A stretch of DNA of 64,000 nucleotides from Mesorhizobium sp. CAU 1732 (GTDB lineage: Bacteria; Pseudomonadota; Alphaproteobacteria; Rhizobiales; Rhizobiaceae): positions 3,410,001 to 3,474,000 of the forward strand of contig NZ_JBDQQR010000001.1 in assembly GCF_039888675.1 (NCBI RefSeq). Direction: 5' to 3'. Positions 17,887-25,223 of this stretch are shown here, in pieces. A program made the position numbers and the translations under genes. The first letter of the stretch is position 1. Each line of letters starts with the position of its first letter. The notes beneath the pieces were generated by a model. That model worked only from the letters and a program-made list of their open reading frames with translations. It was not told the origin of the DNA and ran no database searches.

Positions 17887-18135
17887 ATGACCATCACGCC
17901 GGAACAATCTCGTGCAGCGCGCGGTCTGCTTGACTGGTCGCAAACTCAGCTTGGCACCGCTTCACACCTTAGTGAGAGTACGATTCGAGATTTCGAGAAA
18001 GGGCGCCGCGTGCCTTCGATTAACAACCTCACAGCCATTCGCTCAGCCCTACAGCTAGCCGGCGTTATCTTCATCGCGGAAAATGGCGAAGGCGCAGGCG
18101 TGAGGCTAGCCAAGCGAGAGAAGCATGGTGAATAG
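17887..18135 (+). CDS. XRE-family helix-turn-helix regulator
   Basis: An 82-aa Cro/CI-like DNA-binding protein. The helix-turn-helix is explicit: QSRAARGLLDWSQTQLGTAS followed by LSESTIRDFEKGRRVPS, the single-domain XRE pattern. ATG 17887 has GGAG 6 bp upstream. The gene overlaps a membrane protein gene by 11 bp, forming a two-gene unit. With no sensor domain it is a candidate prophage repressor or local operon regulator; a different regulator lies by attR. Confidence 0.88.
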   Translation: MTITPEQSRAARGLLDWSQTQLGTASHLSESTIRDFEKGRRVPSINNLTAIRSALQLAGVIFIAENGEGAGVRLAKREKHGE

Positions 18136-18634
18136 AAGTTCGGAAGATATAGAGTTCGAAAGCGCTCGGCTCGCTCACGCCTCGGCTATTAAGGCCATAG
18201 ACGTCGAGGTGAACATGGTTTCCGCGTTTGGCAACGCCGCCATGCGCGCGCCGGGGATTGCTGCTGCCGGCGGGATTGCGGCACTGTTAGGCTTTTACTC
18301 CGCCAACTCAGATCGGCTGCGTGGCACACCCGCTGTCGACGAATTTAATTCGGCCTTGCTCTGGTTTTTTGGGGCGGTTCTAGCATGTGTGGCTGCGCCA
18401 AGCGCTGCTTACGTTTCACAATCATTTTTCGTGCACTCAAAAGGCTGGGCCACGCATCATTTTGAGAGACCGTTCGTTCGTGACAGCGTCACATCAAAGT
18501 GGCTCTTTTGCTTTGGTACGGTTTTTCAAGTACTGGCGGTTCTTCTCACCATTGGAGCTACGCTAGCCCTCGTTTTCGGGGGGGTACATTTTATGGACGT
18601 CGCTGCTTATGCAGGAACTGATCAATCTCCCTGA
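18125..18634 (+). CDS. Membrane protein, unknown
   Basis: A 169-aa protein with an N-terminal soluble helix of about 35 residues and then hydrophobic segments near residues 40-58, 77-97 and 133-160. It is translationally coupled to the XRE regulator (11-bp overlap). Its base composition is less GC-rich than the structural genes. A lysogeny-expressed membrane protein behind a repressor-type gene could act in superinfection exclusion, but this is inference from position only. Confidence 0.6.
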   Translation: MVNRSSEDIEFESARLAHASAIKAIDVEVNMVSAFGNAAMRAPGIAAAGGIAALLGFYSANSDRLRGTPAVDEFNSALLWFFGAVLACVAAPSAAYVSQSFFVHSKGWATHHFERPFVRDSVTSKWLFCFGTVFQVLAVLLTIGATLALVFGGVHFMDVAAYAGTDQSP

Positions 18635-18686
18635 ATTCCGCTGCACGCCATAGTCCAATGATGCCCTTTTAGTTTACGAGGCGCCC

Positions 18687-18929
18687 ATGAGTAAAATCAC
18701 AAGGCAAGTCGCGTCCACCGATCACGGCACTGTCCTGCCGCCCGATTCATCCGCACTTGTTGTAGATGGCGACGGATCGCTATCACTGCTTCTCGCCGAG
18801 TATGCCGACGACGCCGACGTCCCTATAATGGTGCAATTGCTCGCGGCGGTGGCTCTCCGATCTGACGATGACGAGTGGGTGGCCGAGACGCTTGCCATCC
18901 TTGATGAGTCGCATCATGCCTTGACCTGA
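18687..18929 (+). CDS. Hypothetical acidic protein
   Basis: An 80-aa acidic protein starting MSKITRQVASTDHG. It contains a run of Asp/Glu (EYADDADVP, SDDDEWVAE) and is predicted to be soluble. It follows the membrane protein by 52 bp on the same strand and precedes the left-arm integrase. No family recognised. Confidence 0.5.
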   Translation: MSKITRQVASTDHGTVLPPDSSALVVDGDGSLSLLLAEYADDADVPIMVQLLAAVALRSDDDEWVAETLAILDESHHALT

Positions 18930-19059
18930 TTTCCGCGGCACCGCTAAGGTCCACGCGTCCGGTCCACCAAGCCGAACAAACGACCACCAGAGGAGAAGAA
19001 TGAAGAACTCGGCGTCCGCGCCGGGGGTGTAGATTGTTTTTGGGAAGGATGTGGTGGTG

Positions 19060-20172
19060 ATGCTGAAGCTCATCCAGCGCAGGGACGGCGGGTTTTGGTG
19101 GATCAGAGGAACGGCGTGCGGAACGGCGATTTACCGTTCCACAAAGCTGACGGACAGACGCCTGGCGGACAGATATCGCGTCCGCATCGTGAAAGATATT
19201 GAGGAGGCTCACGCGCGGGGCTCACCTACTCCGAAGACCTTCAACGAAGCCTGCAAAGCCTACATCGAAGGGGGCGGATCCGACCGCTTCCTATCGCCTT
19301 TGAAGCGGCGACTTGGCAAGAAGTTGCTCCGCGACATCGCCCAGCTCGATCTCGATGCGACAGCGAAAACGCAGCACCCCACGGCGCAGCCCCAAACGCT
19401 GAACCGACAGGTCTACACTCCGTTTATCGCGGTATGGAACTTTGCGGCTGAAAACGATTGGGCGCGTGTCCGAAAATGGCGAAGGCCGCAACGGCGGCGT
19501 GGAACGGTCTCCCGCCCCTCCCTCCGTCGCGCTGGCACATTTCCGGTTGATTATGAGCATGCGGCTCGCTTCGTAGCCACCATGTCTCCGGGCCCAGCGA
19601 TGCTGATGACGGCTCTGTTCTATACCGGCATGCGTCCGATTGAGTTGTTCGCGCTGACGGCAAGCGAGGTGAACCTGCCGGGCCGGTGGATCACACTGAC
19701 AAACACGAAGACAGGCGAGCCTCGCGGCGTGCCGATTCATGAGTTTCTGCTGCCGTTGTTCGACGCGTTGTTACCGCGTGGCGGGGCGGTGTTCCGCACG
19801 CCGCGGGGGCTGCCATATACGCCAGTCGACGCCGGCGGTGGTGGTCTCAAGTCGGCCATACTGGGGGCGCGACGTCGTTCCGGCATCAAGGATGTGGCGC
19901 CCTACACTGGCCGCCACACATGCTCGACGGGCTTGGTCTTGGCCGGCGTCCACCCACACATCAAAGACCAGATCCTTGGTCACGCAGTCAGCGACATGAG
20001 CCGGCACTACACGCACGTTCCGCAGGCGCCGCTAATTGAGGCGATCGACAAGCTGCCCGTGTCCGATTTGTGGGCCTCGCTGCCGTGGTGGGAAGACCCG
20101 CTGGCGTGGAGTGGGCGACTTGCTGAGGGAACAGGCAGGCGCACGGATTTGGAGAGGATAAAAGATGTGTAG
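19060..20172 (+). CDS. Tyrosine recombinase/integrase (second, left arm)
   Basis: A 370-aa site-specific recombinase. The catalytic domain shows TGMRPIELFAL (Arg I), TNTKTGEPRGVPI (beta hairpin with Lys), APYTGRHTCSTG (box II, with Tyr where His is usual and the second Arg present) and LGHAVSDMSRHYTH (His/Trp position and nucleophile Tyr). ATG 19060 is chosen over GTG 19051 because GGAAGGA is better spaced. The prophage already has an integrase at attR, so this one is extra. It is followed 14 bp later by a DNA-binding-like gene. Confidence 0.88.
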   Translation: MLKLIQRRDGGFWWIRGTACGTAIYRSTKLTDRRLADRYRVRIVKDIEEAHARGSPTPKTFNEACKAYIEGGGSDRFLSPLKRRLGKKLLRDIAQLDLDATAKTQHPTAQPQTLNRQVYTPFIAVWNFAAENDWARVRKWRRPQRRRGTVSRPSLRRAGTFPVDYEHAARFVATMSPGPAMLMTALFYTGMRPIELFALTASEVNLPGRWITLTNTKTGEPRGVPIHEFLLPLFDALLPRGGAVFRTPRGLPYTPVDAGGGGLKSAILGARRRSGIKDVAPYTGRHTCSTGLVLAGVHPHIKDQILGHAVSDMSRHYTHVPQAPLIEAIDKLPVSDLWASLPWWEDPLAWSGRLAEGTGRRTDLERIKDV

Positions 20173-20186
20173 TCGGAAGTTTCGGA

Positions 20187-20630
20187 ATGTTCCCTGAGCC
20201 TAAGACCGTCACGAATGACGCCCTCGACAAACTGCCGATGTTCGCGACAGACCAGGAGATTGCCGTCGCGATCGTTGGAAAAGAGCGCGCCGCCTACTAC
20301 CGGCAGGCGATTATCCCCACCCTCGAGCCGAAGGGCTTTCCTTCCAAGGATGCGCTGCACGGTGGGCGTCCGGTTCCTCAGGTTAAGCAGTTCTATGCGC
20401 TCTATTTTGGCATCACATCCGGTTTCGCTCTTGCCAAACCGGATGGGCCGGAAAGGGTCTGGATTGGAAGGCGCGCGGAAAAAAGGATCGATGACGAGGA
20501 ACGACGCCGTGCTGCGGGAGAAGAGGTCTCCGAGCGAGACCCGGGCACCGAAGATCAAAGACTACTGAAAGCGATGGCGGAATACAGGGCCAAAAAGGCG
20601 GGCGAATATGGCGCTAAGAAAGCGCGTTGA
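20187..20630 (+). CDS. Putative DNA-binding protein, integrase-linked
   Basis: A 147-aa protein downstream of the left-arm integrase. The N-terminal half (FATDQEIAVAIVGKERAAYY then PKGFPSKDALHGGRPVPQVKQFY) resembles a winged-helix or excisionase-type DNA-binding module, while the C-terminus is a charged helix rich in Glu, Arg and Lys. Integrases of this type are often paired with such a gene. The excisionase role is inferred. Confidence 0.5.
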   Translation: MFPEPKTVTNDALDKLPMFATDQEIAVAIVGKERAAYYRQAIIPTLEPKGFPSKDALHGGRPVPQVKQFYALYFGITSGFALAKPDGPERVWIGRRAEKRIDDEERRRAAGEEVSERDPGTEDQRLLKAMAEYRAKKAGEYGAKKAR

Positions 20631-20746
20631 CGTCCCTTCCTCGCACGCCTCGTAAATCGGCGGCGAACTGATGACGCCATAGACCCACACGCAACCGCCC
20701 GCCTCGTCCGGCGTTGAATCGCGTTGTGTATGAGTGAGGTCGCGTT

Positions 20747-21055
20747 ATGGACCAGCAGTTCGAGAAGCCGGTTCGCATTGCGTTGGGCCGATACGGCGCG
20801 GTGGCCCACATCGTAACGAGCCCGCGACAGGCGGCCGAAAAGCTGCTGATGGAATGGCCGACCGAACCCGGCAAACGCCACCTCGCGGCGCGCAAAGCCG
20901 TCCTGGAAGCAATGGAGAACGCCCGCGACGGCGCGCTTGTGGCGAAGGCGCGCAAGGCCTTTGAAGCCGCCGCCGCCGAAGCCGGTATCCTGATGCCCGA
21001 GATGGTGCGACCGACCGGCGGCAAATCCGTGAAATGGGGAAAGCGGAAACGCTAG
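20747..21055 (+). CDS. DUF982-family protein (second copy)
   Basis: A 102-aa DUF982 protein. Diagnostic elements are PVRIALGRYGAVAHIV, SPRQAAEKLLMEWP, AARKAVLEAMENARDG and KARKAFEAAAAEAGIL. It is a clearer family member than the copy at 16785-17084 and differs from it in sequence, so the two are not a recent duplication. The C-terminus is basic (GKRKR). Function unknown; possibly nucleic-acid binding given the tail. Confidence 0.85.
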   Translation: MDQQFEKPVRIALGRYGAVAHIVTSPRQAAEKLLMEWPTEPGKRHLAARKAVLEAMENARDGALVAKARKAFEAAAAEAGILMPEMVRPTGGKSVKWGKRKR

Positions 21056-21061
21056 CCTTCG

Positions 21062-21076
21062 GAACAAACTAGGAAC
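21062..21076 (+). promoter_or_regulatory. LexA-type box 1 and promoter
   Basis: GAAC-N7-GAAC at 21062-21076 equals GTTC-N7-GTTC on the other strand, the direct-repeat LexA box known from alphaproteobacteria. Seven bases later comes TTGCGC (21084), then 17 bp, then CATGCT (21107). The same geometry recurs at 22145. Confidence 0.68.
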
Positions 21077-21144
21077 AAATGCCTTGCGCCGTCAGTTTGC
21101 GGGTGGCATGCTAGTGGCTCAAACATCAAACCAGGACGCATAAA

Positions 21145-21354
21145 ATGACTGCGGAGCAACCGATTCCGGAGAGCGATGAAGCTATGCCCGACGATGAAGC
21201 GGTCGTCGATCAGATGATCCGCGAATACGGCGATGCAAAGTCAGCCCTGCGAGCGCTCGTCGGCGCACATCGCACGCTCGAGCGCGAATACGAGCTAACC
21301 CATGCCGGCATTTCCTACGGCTTTTCCCGCGGCTGGCATCACGGAAGACGATAA
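21145..21354 (+). CDS. Hypothetical protein, LexA-box operon
   Basis: A 69-aa acidic protein (MTAEQPIPESDEAMPDDEA...) with a predicted central helix. It is the first gene after LexA-type box 1 and its TAA overlaps the next ATG (TAATG), so the two are coupled. No family recognised. If the box is functional the pair would be induced by DNA damage. Confidence 0.55.
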   Translation: MTAEQPIPESDEAMPDDEAVVDQMIREYGDAKSALRALVGAHRTLEREYELTHAGISYGFSRGWHHGRR

Positions 21355-21731
21355 TGCCTGGCCGCCGCAACACCTTGAGCGCTACCACGATCGACAAGGG
21401 TTGGCCGCATCAGGTCGCCTTGCCCGATGATATCTGCATCGAGGAAAACCTAACGATGATCTTCCAGTTTCTGAAGGATCGCGGGTTAGACTGCCGCACG
21501 CGCCACGTTCAAGCAATTTGGCCCGACAGAAGATACCAGCACATGCGGCTACACTGCTTCCCCGATCGCGCCTCAGTTGAAGCGTTTCAGGCCGTCTTTG
21601 GCGGAGAATTCTTCGATCCCTCTCGCGACCGGGAGGGTGGGAAAGTCAGGGGTCCTTGGCGCCGCCATGGTGCATGGGCGAGGCTTCTCGAAAGCGGACC
21701 ACTGAAAGTGCCGAAAATCCTCAGAGACTGA
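21354..21731 (+). CDS. Hypothetical protein, LexA-box operon
   Basis: A 125-aa protein coupled to the preceding gene. It has an aromatic/His-rich middle (CRTRHVQAIWPDRRYQHMRLHCFPD) and a C-terminal basic stretch (GPWRRHGAWARLL). The fold is unknown; the alternation suggests a small alpha/beta domain. It lies 124 bp before a convergent small gene. Confidence 0.5.
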   Translation: MPGRRNTLSATTIDKGWPHQVALPDDICIEENLTMIFQFLKDRGLDCRTRHVQAIWPDRRYQHMRLHCFPDRASVEAFQAVFGGEFFDPSRDREGGKVRGPWRRHGAWARLLESGPLKVPKILRD

Positions 21732-21833
21732 TGCCTGACAGGCGCGCACCACAAAGGCCAAGAAGATAGGCGGCCTCCCACCTGGCGTAATGCCGGCCAC
21801 GAAGCTGAGCGCTAAAGTGCGTGTGTGGCTGCC

Positions 21834-22100
21834 CTATTCGTCACGCCAGATCGGGCGCTTGATCAGCTTAATCTCTTTGAGCTTCCTAACTCTGATGGCC
21901 TGGCGTTCGGCAGCGCTCGGCAGAGAGAAATCGACATGGAAACCTCTCGAGCAGCCGCGCTCGCATGTTCGAACGTACCGCTCAATCTTCACCGCTTGGA
22001 AATTGCCGAAAAGCGCTATCAGGTCTTCGGGGCGGTAATAGCGCACATGGCAGCACTGGACACGAACGAGCATGCCGTCATCGCCGACGTTACTCATCAT
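21834..22100 (-). CDS. Hypothetical small phage protein
   Basis: A minus-strand gene of about 88 aa. The recognisable part is LVRVQCCHVRYYRPEDLIALFG, a short Cys/aromatic segment followed by a basic region (RYVRTCERGC) resembling a degenerate zinc-ribbon, as in small proteins of other rhizobial prophages. The start is uncertain (22142, 22100 or 22073; none has a good ribosome site). It is divergent from the SRAP operon across LexA-type box 2. Confidence 0.45.
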   Translation of the reverse strand: MMSNVGDDGMLVRVQCCHVRYYRPEDLIALFGNFQAVKIERYVRTCERGCSRGFHVDFSLPSAAERQAIRVRKLKEIKLIKRPIWRDE

Positions 22101-22144
22101 ACGCAGGGTTTCGCGAAACGGCGGTCTGTGTGGCTGCGGCATGA

Positions 22145-22159
22145 GAACAGAAAAAGAAC
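22145..22159 (+). promoter_or_regulatory. LexA-type box 2 and SRAP-operon promoter
   Basis: GAAC-N7-GAAC at 22145-22159, seven bases ahead of TTGACC (22167-22172), a 17-bp spacer and AATCAT (22190-22195). The start point would fall about at the ATG of the next gene (22202), predicting a leaderless mRNA. Confidence 0.72.
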
Positions 22160-22201
22160 AAACGTCTTGACCAGTCAAGCCGAAACTGGAATCATTCGGG
22201 C

Positions 22202-22567
22202 ATGAAACAGGCATCAATCCCTGTGCCCACCCCTGCCGACGTAGAAGTCCTACTGTCCATTCAGTTGCAGGACGAGTGGGAGAGCATGACCGAGGATGAG
22301 CAGTGGCTGAGCATCCTCGATATACTCGTCGACGAAGGACGGTTTGATAAGGACAGACCGGAAGATGATCTCGCTCACAAACTGTCCTCGGAAGAGGTTG
22401 GCATCAACGAGCTGAGTGACGGTGAGCGCGACCTATACGAAGAGCGACTGATGCCGATGATGGCGGCCTACATGTACCGGCCGGCTACGTTCGAGGCAGA
22501 ATTCGCGGAAATGCGGCAGCCGGAGTTCTTCGACCCGCCCGACCCTGATCAACTGACGCTGCTTTGA
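22202..22567 (+). CDS. Hypothetical acidic protein, SRAP operon
   Basis: A 121-aa acidic, mostly helical protein beginning MKQASIPVPTPADVEVLLS and containing EWESMTEDEQWLSILDIL. It is the first gene of the operon led by LexA-type box 2, 39 bp before the SRAP gene. No Shine-Dalgarno is visible, consistent with a leaderless start. Very acidic small proteins on phages can mimic DNA, but nothing else supports that here. Confidence 0.55.
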   Translation: MKQASIPVPTPADVEVLLSIQLQDEWESMTEDEQWLSILDILVDEGRFDKDRPEDDLAHKLSSEEVGINELSDGERDLYEERLMPMMAAYMYRPATFEAEFAEMRQPEFFDPPDPDQLTLL

Positions 22568-22606
22568 CGGCTTTACCCACTTCGTGCCTGATGGCAGTCT
22601 CACGCA

Positions 22607-23389
22607 ATGTGCAACCTCTACAACGTGACCACGAACCAAGAAGCAATCCGGCAGCTCTCGCGGTTCTTCCGGGATATGGTCGGCAACCTTCAGCCGTCGC
22701 TCAACGTATACCCGGATCAGCCGGCGCCGATCGTGCGCAACGGGCGCGATGGGCAGCGGGAACTGGTCAATGTCCGCTGGGGCATGCCGAGTTCGAAGCA
22801 GGCGCTGTTTCAGGCTACCAGCAAGCGAGCAGACAAGCTGCGCGCCAAGGGCAAGGAGGTCGATAACGATGCCTTCGCCGAATTGCTGCGCATGGAACCG
22901 GATCGCGGCACGACGAACATCCGCAACACGACGAGCAAGCACTGGCTGCGCTGGCTTGGCGTCGAGAACCGCTGCCTCGTGCCGGTGACGAGCTTTGCCG
23001 AACCGAACCCCGGTGCGATCGGAGGCGATGGCAAGACGCCGAACGCTTGGTTCGCCCGCGACGAAAGCCGGCCACTGATGTTCTTCGCCGGCGCATGGGT
23101 GCCGCAATGGGAGAGCGTTCGGAAAGTCCGGGACGGCCTGACCCACGATGACCTCTTCGCGTTCCTGACGACCGATCCGAACGGCGTCGTCGGACCGATC
23201 CACCCGAAAGCAATGCCGGTCCTGCTCACAGAGCCCGAGGAAATCGAAACGTGGATGACAGCACCATGGGAAGAGGCGAAAGCGCTGCAGCGTCCCCTGC
23301 CCGACCATCTGCTTCAGATCGTCTCTGCGCCGGCCGTTCCGGAACCCGAGCCAGTGCAGGCAAAACCAGACGAGCCGCTGCTGATATGA
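22607..23389 (+). CDS. SOS response-associated peptidase (SRAP/HMCES-YedK)
   Basis: A 260-aa SRAP protein. This family shields abasic sites in single-stranded DNA by a covalent bond through the N-terminal Cys. The features are Cys2 after Met removal ([11 protein letters not shown]), [13 protein letters not shown], the catalytic Glu in [12 protein letters not shown] and the His of [12 protein letters not shown]. The C-terminal 25 residues are Pro/Glu-rich. Its position behind a LexA-type box agrees with the SOS role. It overlaps the next gene as ATGA. Confidence 0.95.
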   Translation: MCNLYNVTTNQEAIRQLSRFFRDMVGNLQPSLNVYPDQPAPIVRNGRDGQRELVNVRWGMPSSKQALFQATSKRADKLRAKGKEVDNDAFAELLRMEPDRGTTNIRNTTSKHWLRWLGVENRCLVPVTSFAEPNPGAIGGDGKTPNAWFARDESRPLMFFAGAWVPQWESVRKVRDGLTHDDLFAFLTTDPNGVVGPIHPKAMPVLLTEPEEIETWMTAPWEEAKALQRPLPDHLLQIVSAPAVPEPEPVQAKPDEPLLI

Positions 23390-23625
23390 TCAATCCGCCG
23401 AAGCGCCAGGGCGTCTATCCGGACAGGGATGTCGATTGCCAGGAGGCGATGGAGCCCATGTTCCAAACGATGGTCGAAGAGATGTTCGTCGTGGGCTGGA
23501 GCCCTGTTGAGATCAACATCGCGCTACGACGCCTCATCAACGCCAACAGATCAGCGCGCATCGAAACGGCGAAGCTGGAAGCCGATCTTGCCATCGTGCG
23601 CGCTATGGAAAGAGCCAAGCGATGA
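23386..23625 (+). CDS. Hypothetical protein, SRAP operon
   Basis: A 79-aa mainly helical protein starting [17 protein letters not shown], coupled to the SRAP gene by ATGA overlap and to the next gene by ATGA. A central Met-rich helix ([14 protein letters not shown]) is followed by a basic C-terminal helix. No family recognised. Confidence 0.6.
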   Translation: MINPPKRQGVYPDRDVDCQEAMEPMFQTMVEEMFVVGWSPVEINIALRRLINANRSARIETAKLEADLAIVRAMERAKR

Positions 23626-23786
23626 GCGACGAACCGCAGAAGTCCGACGCGCCGATCCGTGTCCCGGCCGGCATCATTGAGCACTGGTGCGAGCATCCCT
23701 CGGGCTGCCGTCGCTGGGGCTCATGGGGCTTTGCGCGCGGGCGGCAGAGCGTATGGTTCTGCTTCGAACACAGGCCCGAAGAATGA
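23622..23786 (+). CDS. Small Cys-rich protein, zinc-ribbon-like
   Basis: A 54-aa gene with ATGA overlaps at both ends, which is strong support for translation. The product has HWCEHPSGCRRWGSWG and VWFCFEH, i.e. two Cys/His pairs separated by an aromatic basic hairpin, resembling a zinc-knuckle. It is probably a small nucleic-acid or protein-binding factor made with SRAP. Confidence 0.6.
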   Translation: MSDEPQKSDAPIRVPAGIIEHWCEHPSGCRRWGSWGFARGRQSVWFCFEHRPEE

Positions 23787-24058
23787 GCACCGCGGAAGAG
23801 CGAGAGGAACTGCTGATGCAAATCCGGCAGGCGCTGGATACCGCCCCCGCGATCGGCGATGACATGGGCATGTCCGCACATCTGCTGGAGATGGCGCTAG
23901 ACGAAGCCGCGAGGACGAATGGAGAGGCTCGTCAGCGAGAGAGAACAAGACCCTGGACGCAAAGAAAGCGCCCCGCCACCTTTTCGGCGGTGGGGCGAGC
24001 CCCGGCGGCGGCTTTCTTTACCTACGTGCCATGCGTATTTGAGATAAACGAAGCATAA
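23783..24058 (+). CDS. Hypothetical protein, end of SRAP operon
   Basis: A 91-aa frame starting ATG 23783 (ATGA overlap). The first 50 residues (MSTAEEREELLMQIRQALD...) are helical and protein-like. The C-terminal part is encoded across a strong inverted repeat (23961-24019), so the natural protein may end differently, or the hairpin may act as terminator within the frame. Confidence 0.5.
   Translation: MSTAEEREELLMQIRQALDTAPAIGDDMGMSAHLLEMALDEAARTNGEARQRERTRPWTQRKRPATFSAVGRAPAAAFFTYVPCVFEINEA
23961..24019 (+). terminator. Nested hairpin/terminator at the end of the SRAP operon
   Basis: AAAGAAAGC at 23961-23969 pairs perfectly with GCTTTCTTT at 24011-24019, enclosing a GC-rich inner hairpin (GCCCCGCC with GGTGGGGC). 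The T-rich right arm suits a plus-strand terminator, though it lies inside the last open frame. Confidence 0.55.
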
Positions 24059-24108
24059 TCACGCGCCGTCAAACAAACCTCTCGACTTAGTTCTGAAGCT
24101 CTGCTTTC

Positions 24109-24129
24109 TTCTCCCTGGGCTTGGGAGAA
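24109..24129 (+). promoter_or_regulatory. Hairpin covering the lipoprotein ribosome site
   Basis: TTCTCCC pairs with GGGAGAA across a 7-nt loop. The right arm contains the GGGAG Shine-Dalgarno, 10 bp before ATG 24138, so the fold would hide it. Confidence 0.45.
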
Positions 24130-24137
24130 ACCTATCA

Positions 24138-24545
24138 ATGAAAATGCAAATCACTGTGCTTGCCGCAGCCGGCATGCTGTTTGGCTGTGCAAGCAAATCT
24201 GAATCAATCCAGGCGAGTTACGTGTCGCCTGTGCTTTACCAGAACCTAACTTGCGAGCAACTGCACCTCGAAGGCCAAGCTATTTCCGGACGGGCAATCG
24301 CAGCCTCCGGCGTCCAGGACAAAAAAGCTGGACAGGATGCAGCCGTAATGGCGGTGGGAATCGTTCTATTTTGGCCGGCGTTGTTCTTTACAAGTGGCGA
24401 TGGCGCCTCTGCCGCTGAGGTTGCTAGATTGAAGGGCGAGATGGATGCCATCGAGGCCGCATCACGGGTGAATGGTTGCGGCATTACTTTCAACAGAGCT
24501 CCGCCGCCTAAGCTGCCAGCAAAAGCTGAACCTTCGAATCGCTAA
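24138..24545 (+). CDS. Lipoprotein, unknown family
   Basis: A 135-aa lipoprotein: signal peptide MKMQITVLAAAGMLFGC with lipobox LFGC, then SYVSPVLYQNLTCEQL, a hydrophobic stretch near residues 70-88 (VMAVGIVLFWPALFF) and an ARLKGEMDAIEAAS helix. This layout (YVSP-Y---C-QL with a later LFWPALF) recurs in small alphaproteobacterial lipoproteins of unknown function. It has its own leader and a downstream hairpin, so it looks like an independently expressed lysogenic gene. Confidence 0.8.
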   Translation: MKMQITVLAAAGMLFGCASKSESIQASYVSPVLYQNLTCEQLHLEGQAISGRAIAASGVQDKKAGQDAAVMAVGIVLFWPALFFTSGDGASAAEVARLKGEMDAIEAASRVNGCGITFNRAPPPKLPAKAEPSNR

Positions 24546-24576
24546 GTCTCGTGGCAGGAAGGCCCGCCCACGAGAC
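24546..24576 (+). terminator. Terminator-like hairpin after lipoprotein gene
   Basis: GTCTCGTGG pairs perfectly with CCACGAGAC directly after the TAA of the lipoprotein gene. No T-run follows, so termination would need help. Confidence 0.45.
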
Positions 24577-24610
24577 GATTCAACGCTGCGAAGATCGCAC
24601 CTAGATTAGA

Positions 24611-24772
24611 ATGAGCGGTTCCATGACACGCTTTATCGCGTCGCTTGCCACTATCATGATGGCGTTCACTTTTACCGCAGAGGCACACGGTGGCGGATGC
24701 CGCAAGTCGTCACCGCCTGGTCAGTGTTGCCACGCGGACAATAGCAACGGAGGCCGGGTGCATTGTCACTGA
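24611..24772 (+). CDS. Secreted Cys/His-rich peptide (YHYH-like)
   Basis: A 53-aa gene. The product has a signal peptide (MTRFIASLATIMMAFTFTAEA) and a mature part rich in Cys, His and Gly ending GGRVHCH, similar to YHYH-domain peptides. Its TGA shares a base with the ATG of the nuclease (TGATG at 24770-24774), so the two are translated together. The start may instead be ATG 24623. Confidence 0.6.
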   Translation: MSGSMTRFIASLATIMMAFTFTAEAHGGGCRKSSPPGQCCHADNSNGGRVHCH

Positions 24773-25149
24773 TGCTCGGCCTATTTGCCGCGACTGTTCT
24801 GTCTTGCTCAAGTCTTGTCGCGGTCGACGGCGACACCATCAGATGTGGGACCGAGCGCATGCGTGACATGGGACCGGGAAGCCCGAACAAGTCTGGCTAC
24901 GACGCACCGGAGATCAGCCGAGCGAAGTGTCCCCAGGAAAGGCTAATGGGTGAGCAGGCGAAGATCCGCTTGCAAGAATTGCTTGATCAGCCGGGCACTC
25001 GGGTCGAGGACAGCGGCAAGCGCGATCGGTACGGTCGGCCGCTCATTGTCGTCAGACTCAGAAATGGCACGACCGCAGGCGAGGCGTTGATGCGTGACGG
25101 ATACGCCGTGCGTTGGGCGCCGGGCTACCAGTCGAAATGGTGCGGTTAG
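24772..25149 (+). CDS. Secreted thermonuclease (SNase-like)
   Basis: A 125-aa protein of the staphylococcal-nuclease family: hydrophobic leader MLGLFAATVLSC, then VAVDGDTIRCGTERM, GYDAPEIS, GEQAKIRLQELL, DRYGRPLIVVRL and GEALMRDGYAVRW. The family Asp, Arg and Glu positions are recognisable. LSC near residue 13 could be a lipobox. Extracellular or periplasmic nuclease activity is expected. It is coupled to the Cys/His peptide upstream and convergent with the protease gene. Confidence 0.85.
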   Translation: MLGLFAATVLSCSSLVAVDGDTIRCGTERMRDMGPGSPNKSGYDAPEISRAKCPQERLMGEQAKIRLQELLDQPGTRVEDSGKRDRYGRPLIVVRLRNGTTAGEALMRDGYAVRWAPGYQSKWCG

Positions 25150-25223
25150 CTAGTGCTCTCACCGCCTTAGTCCATTTTCAGGTTCGCATCTCTCGGCATG
25201 GCACGAAGATCAATGGCGGCGGA

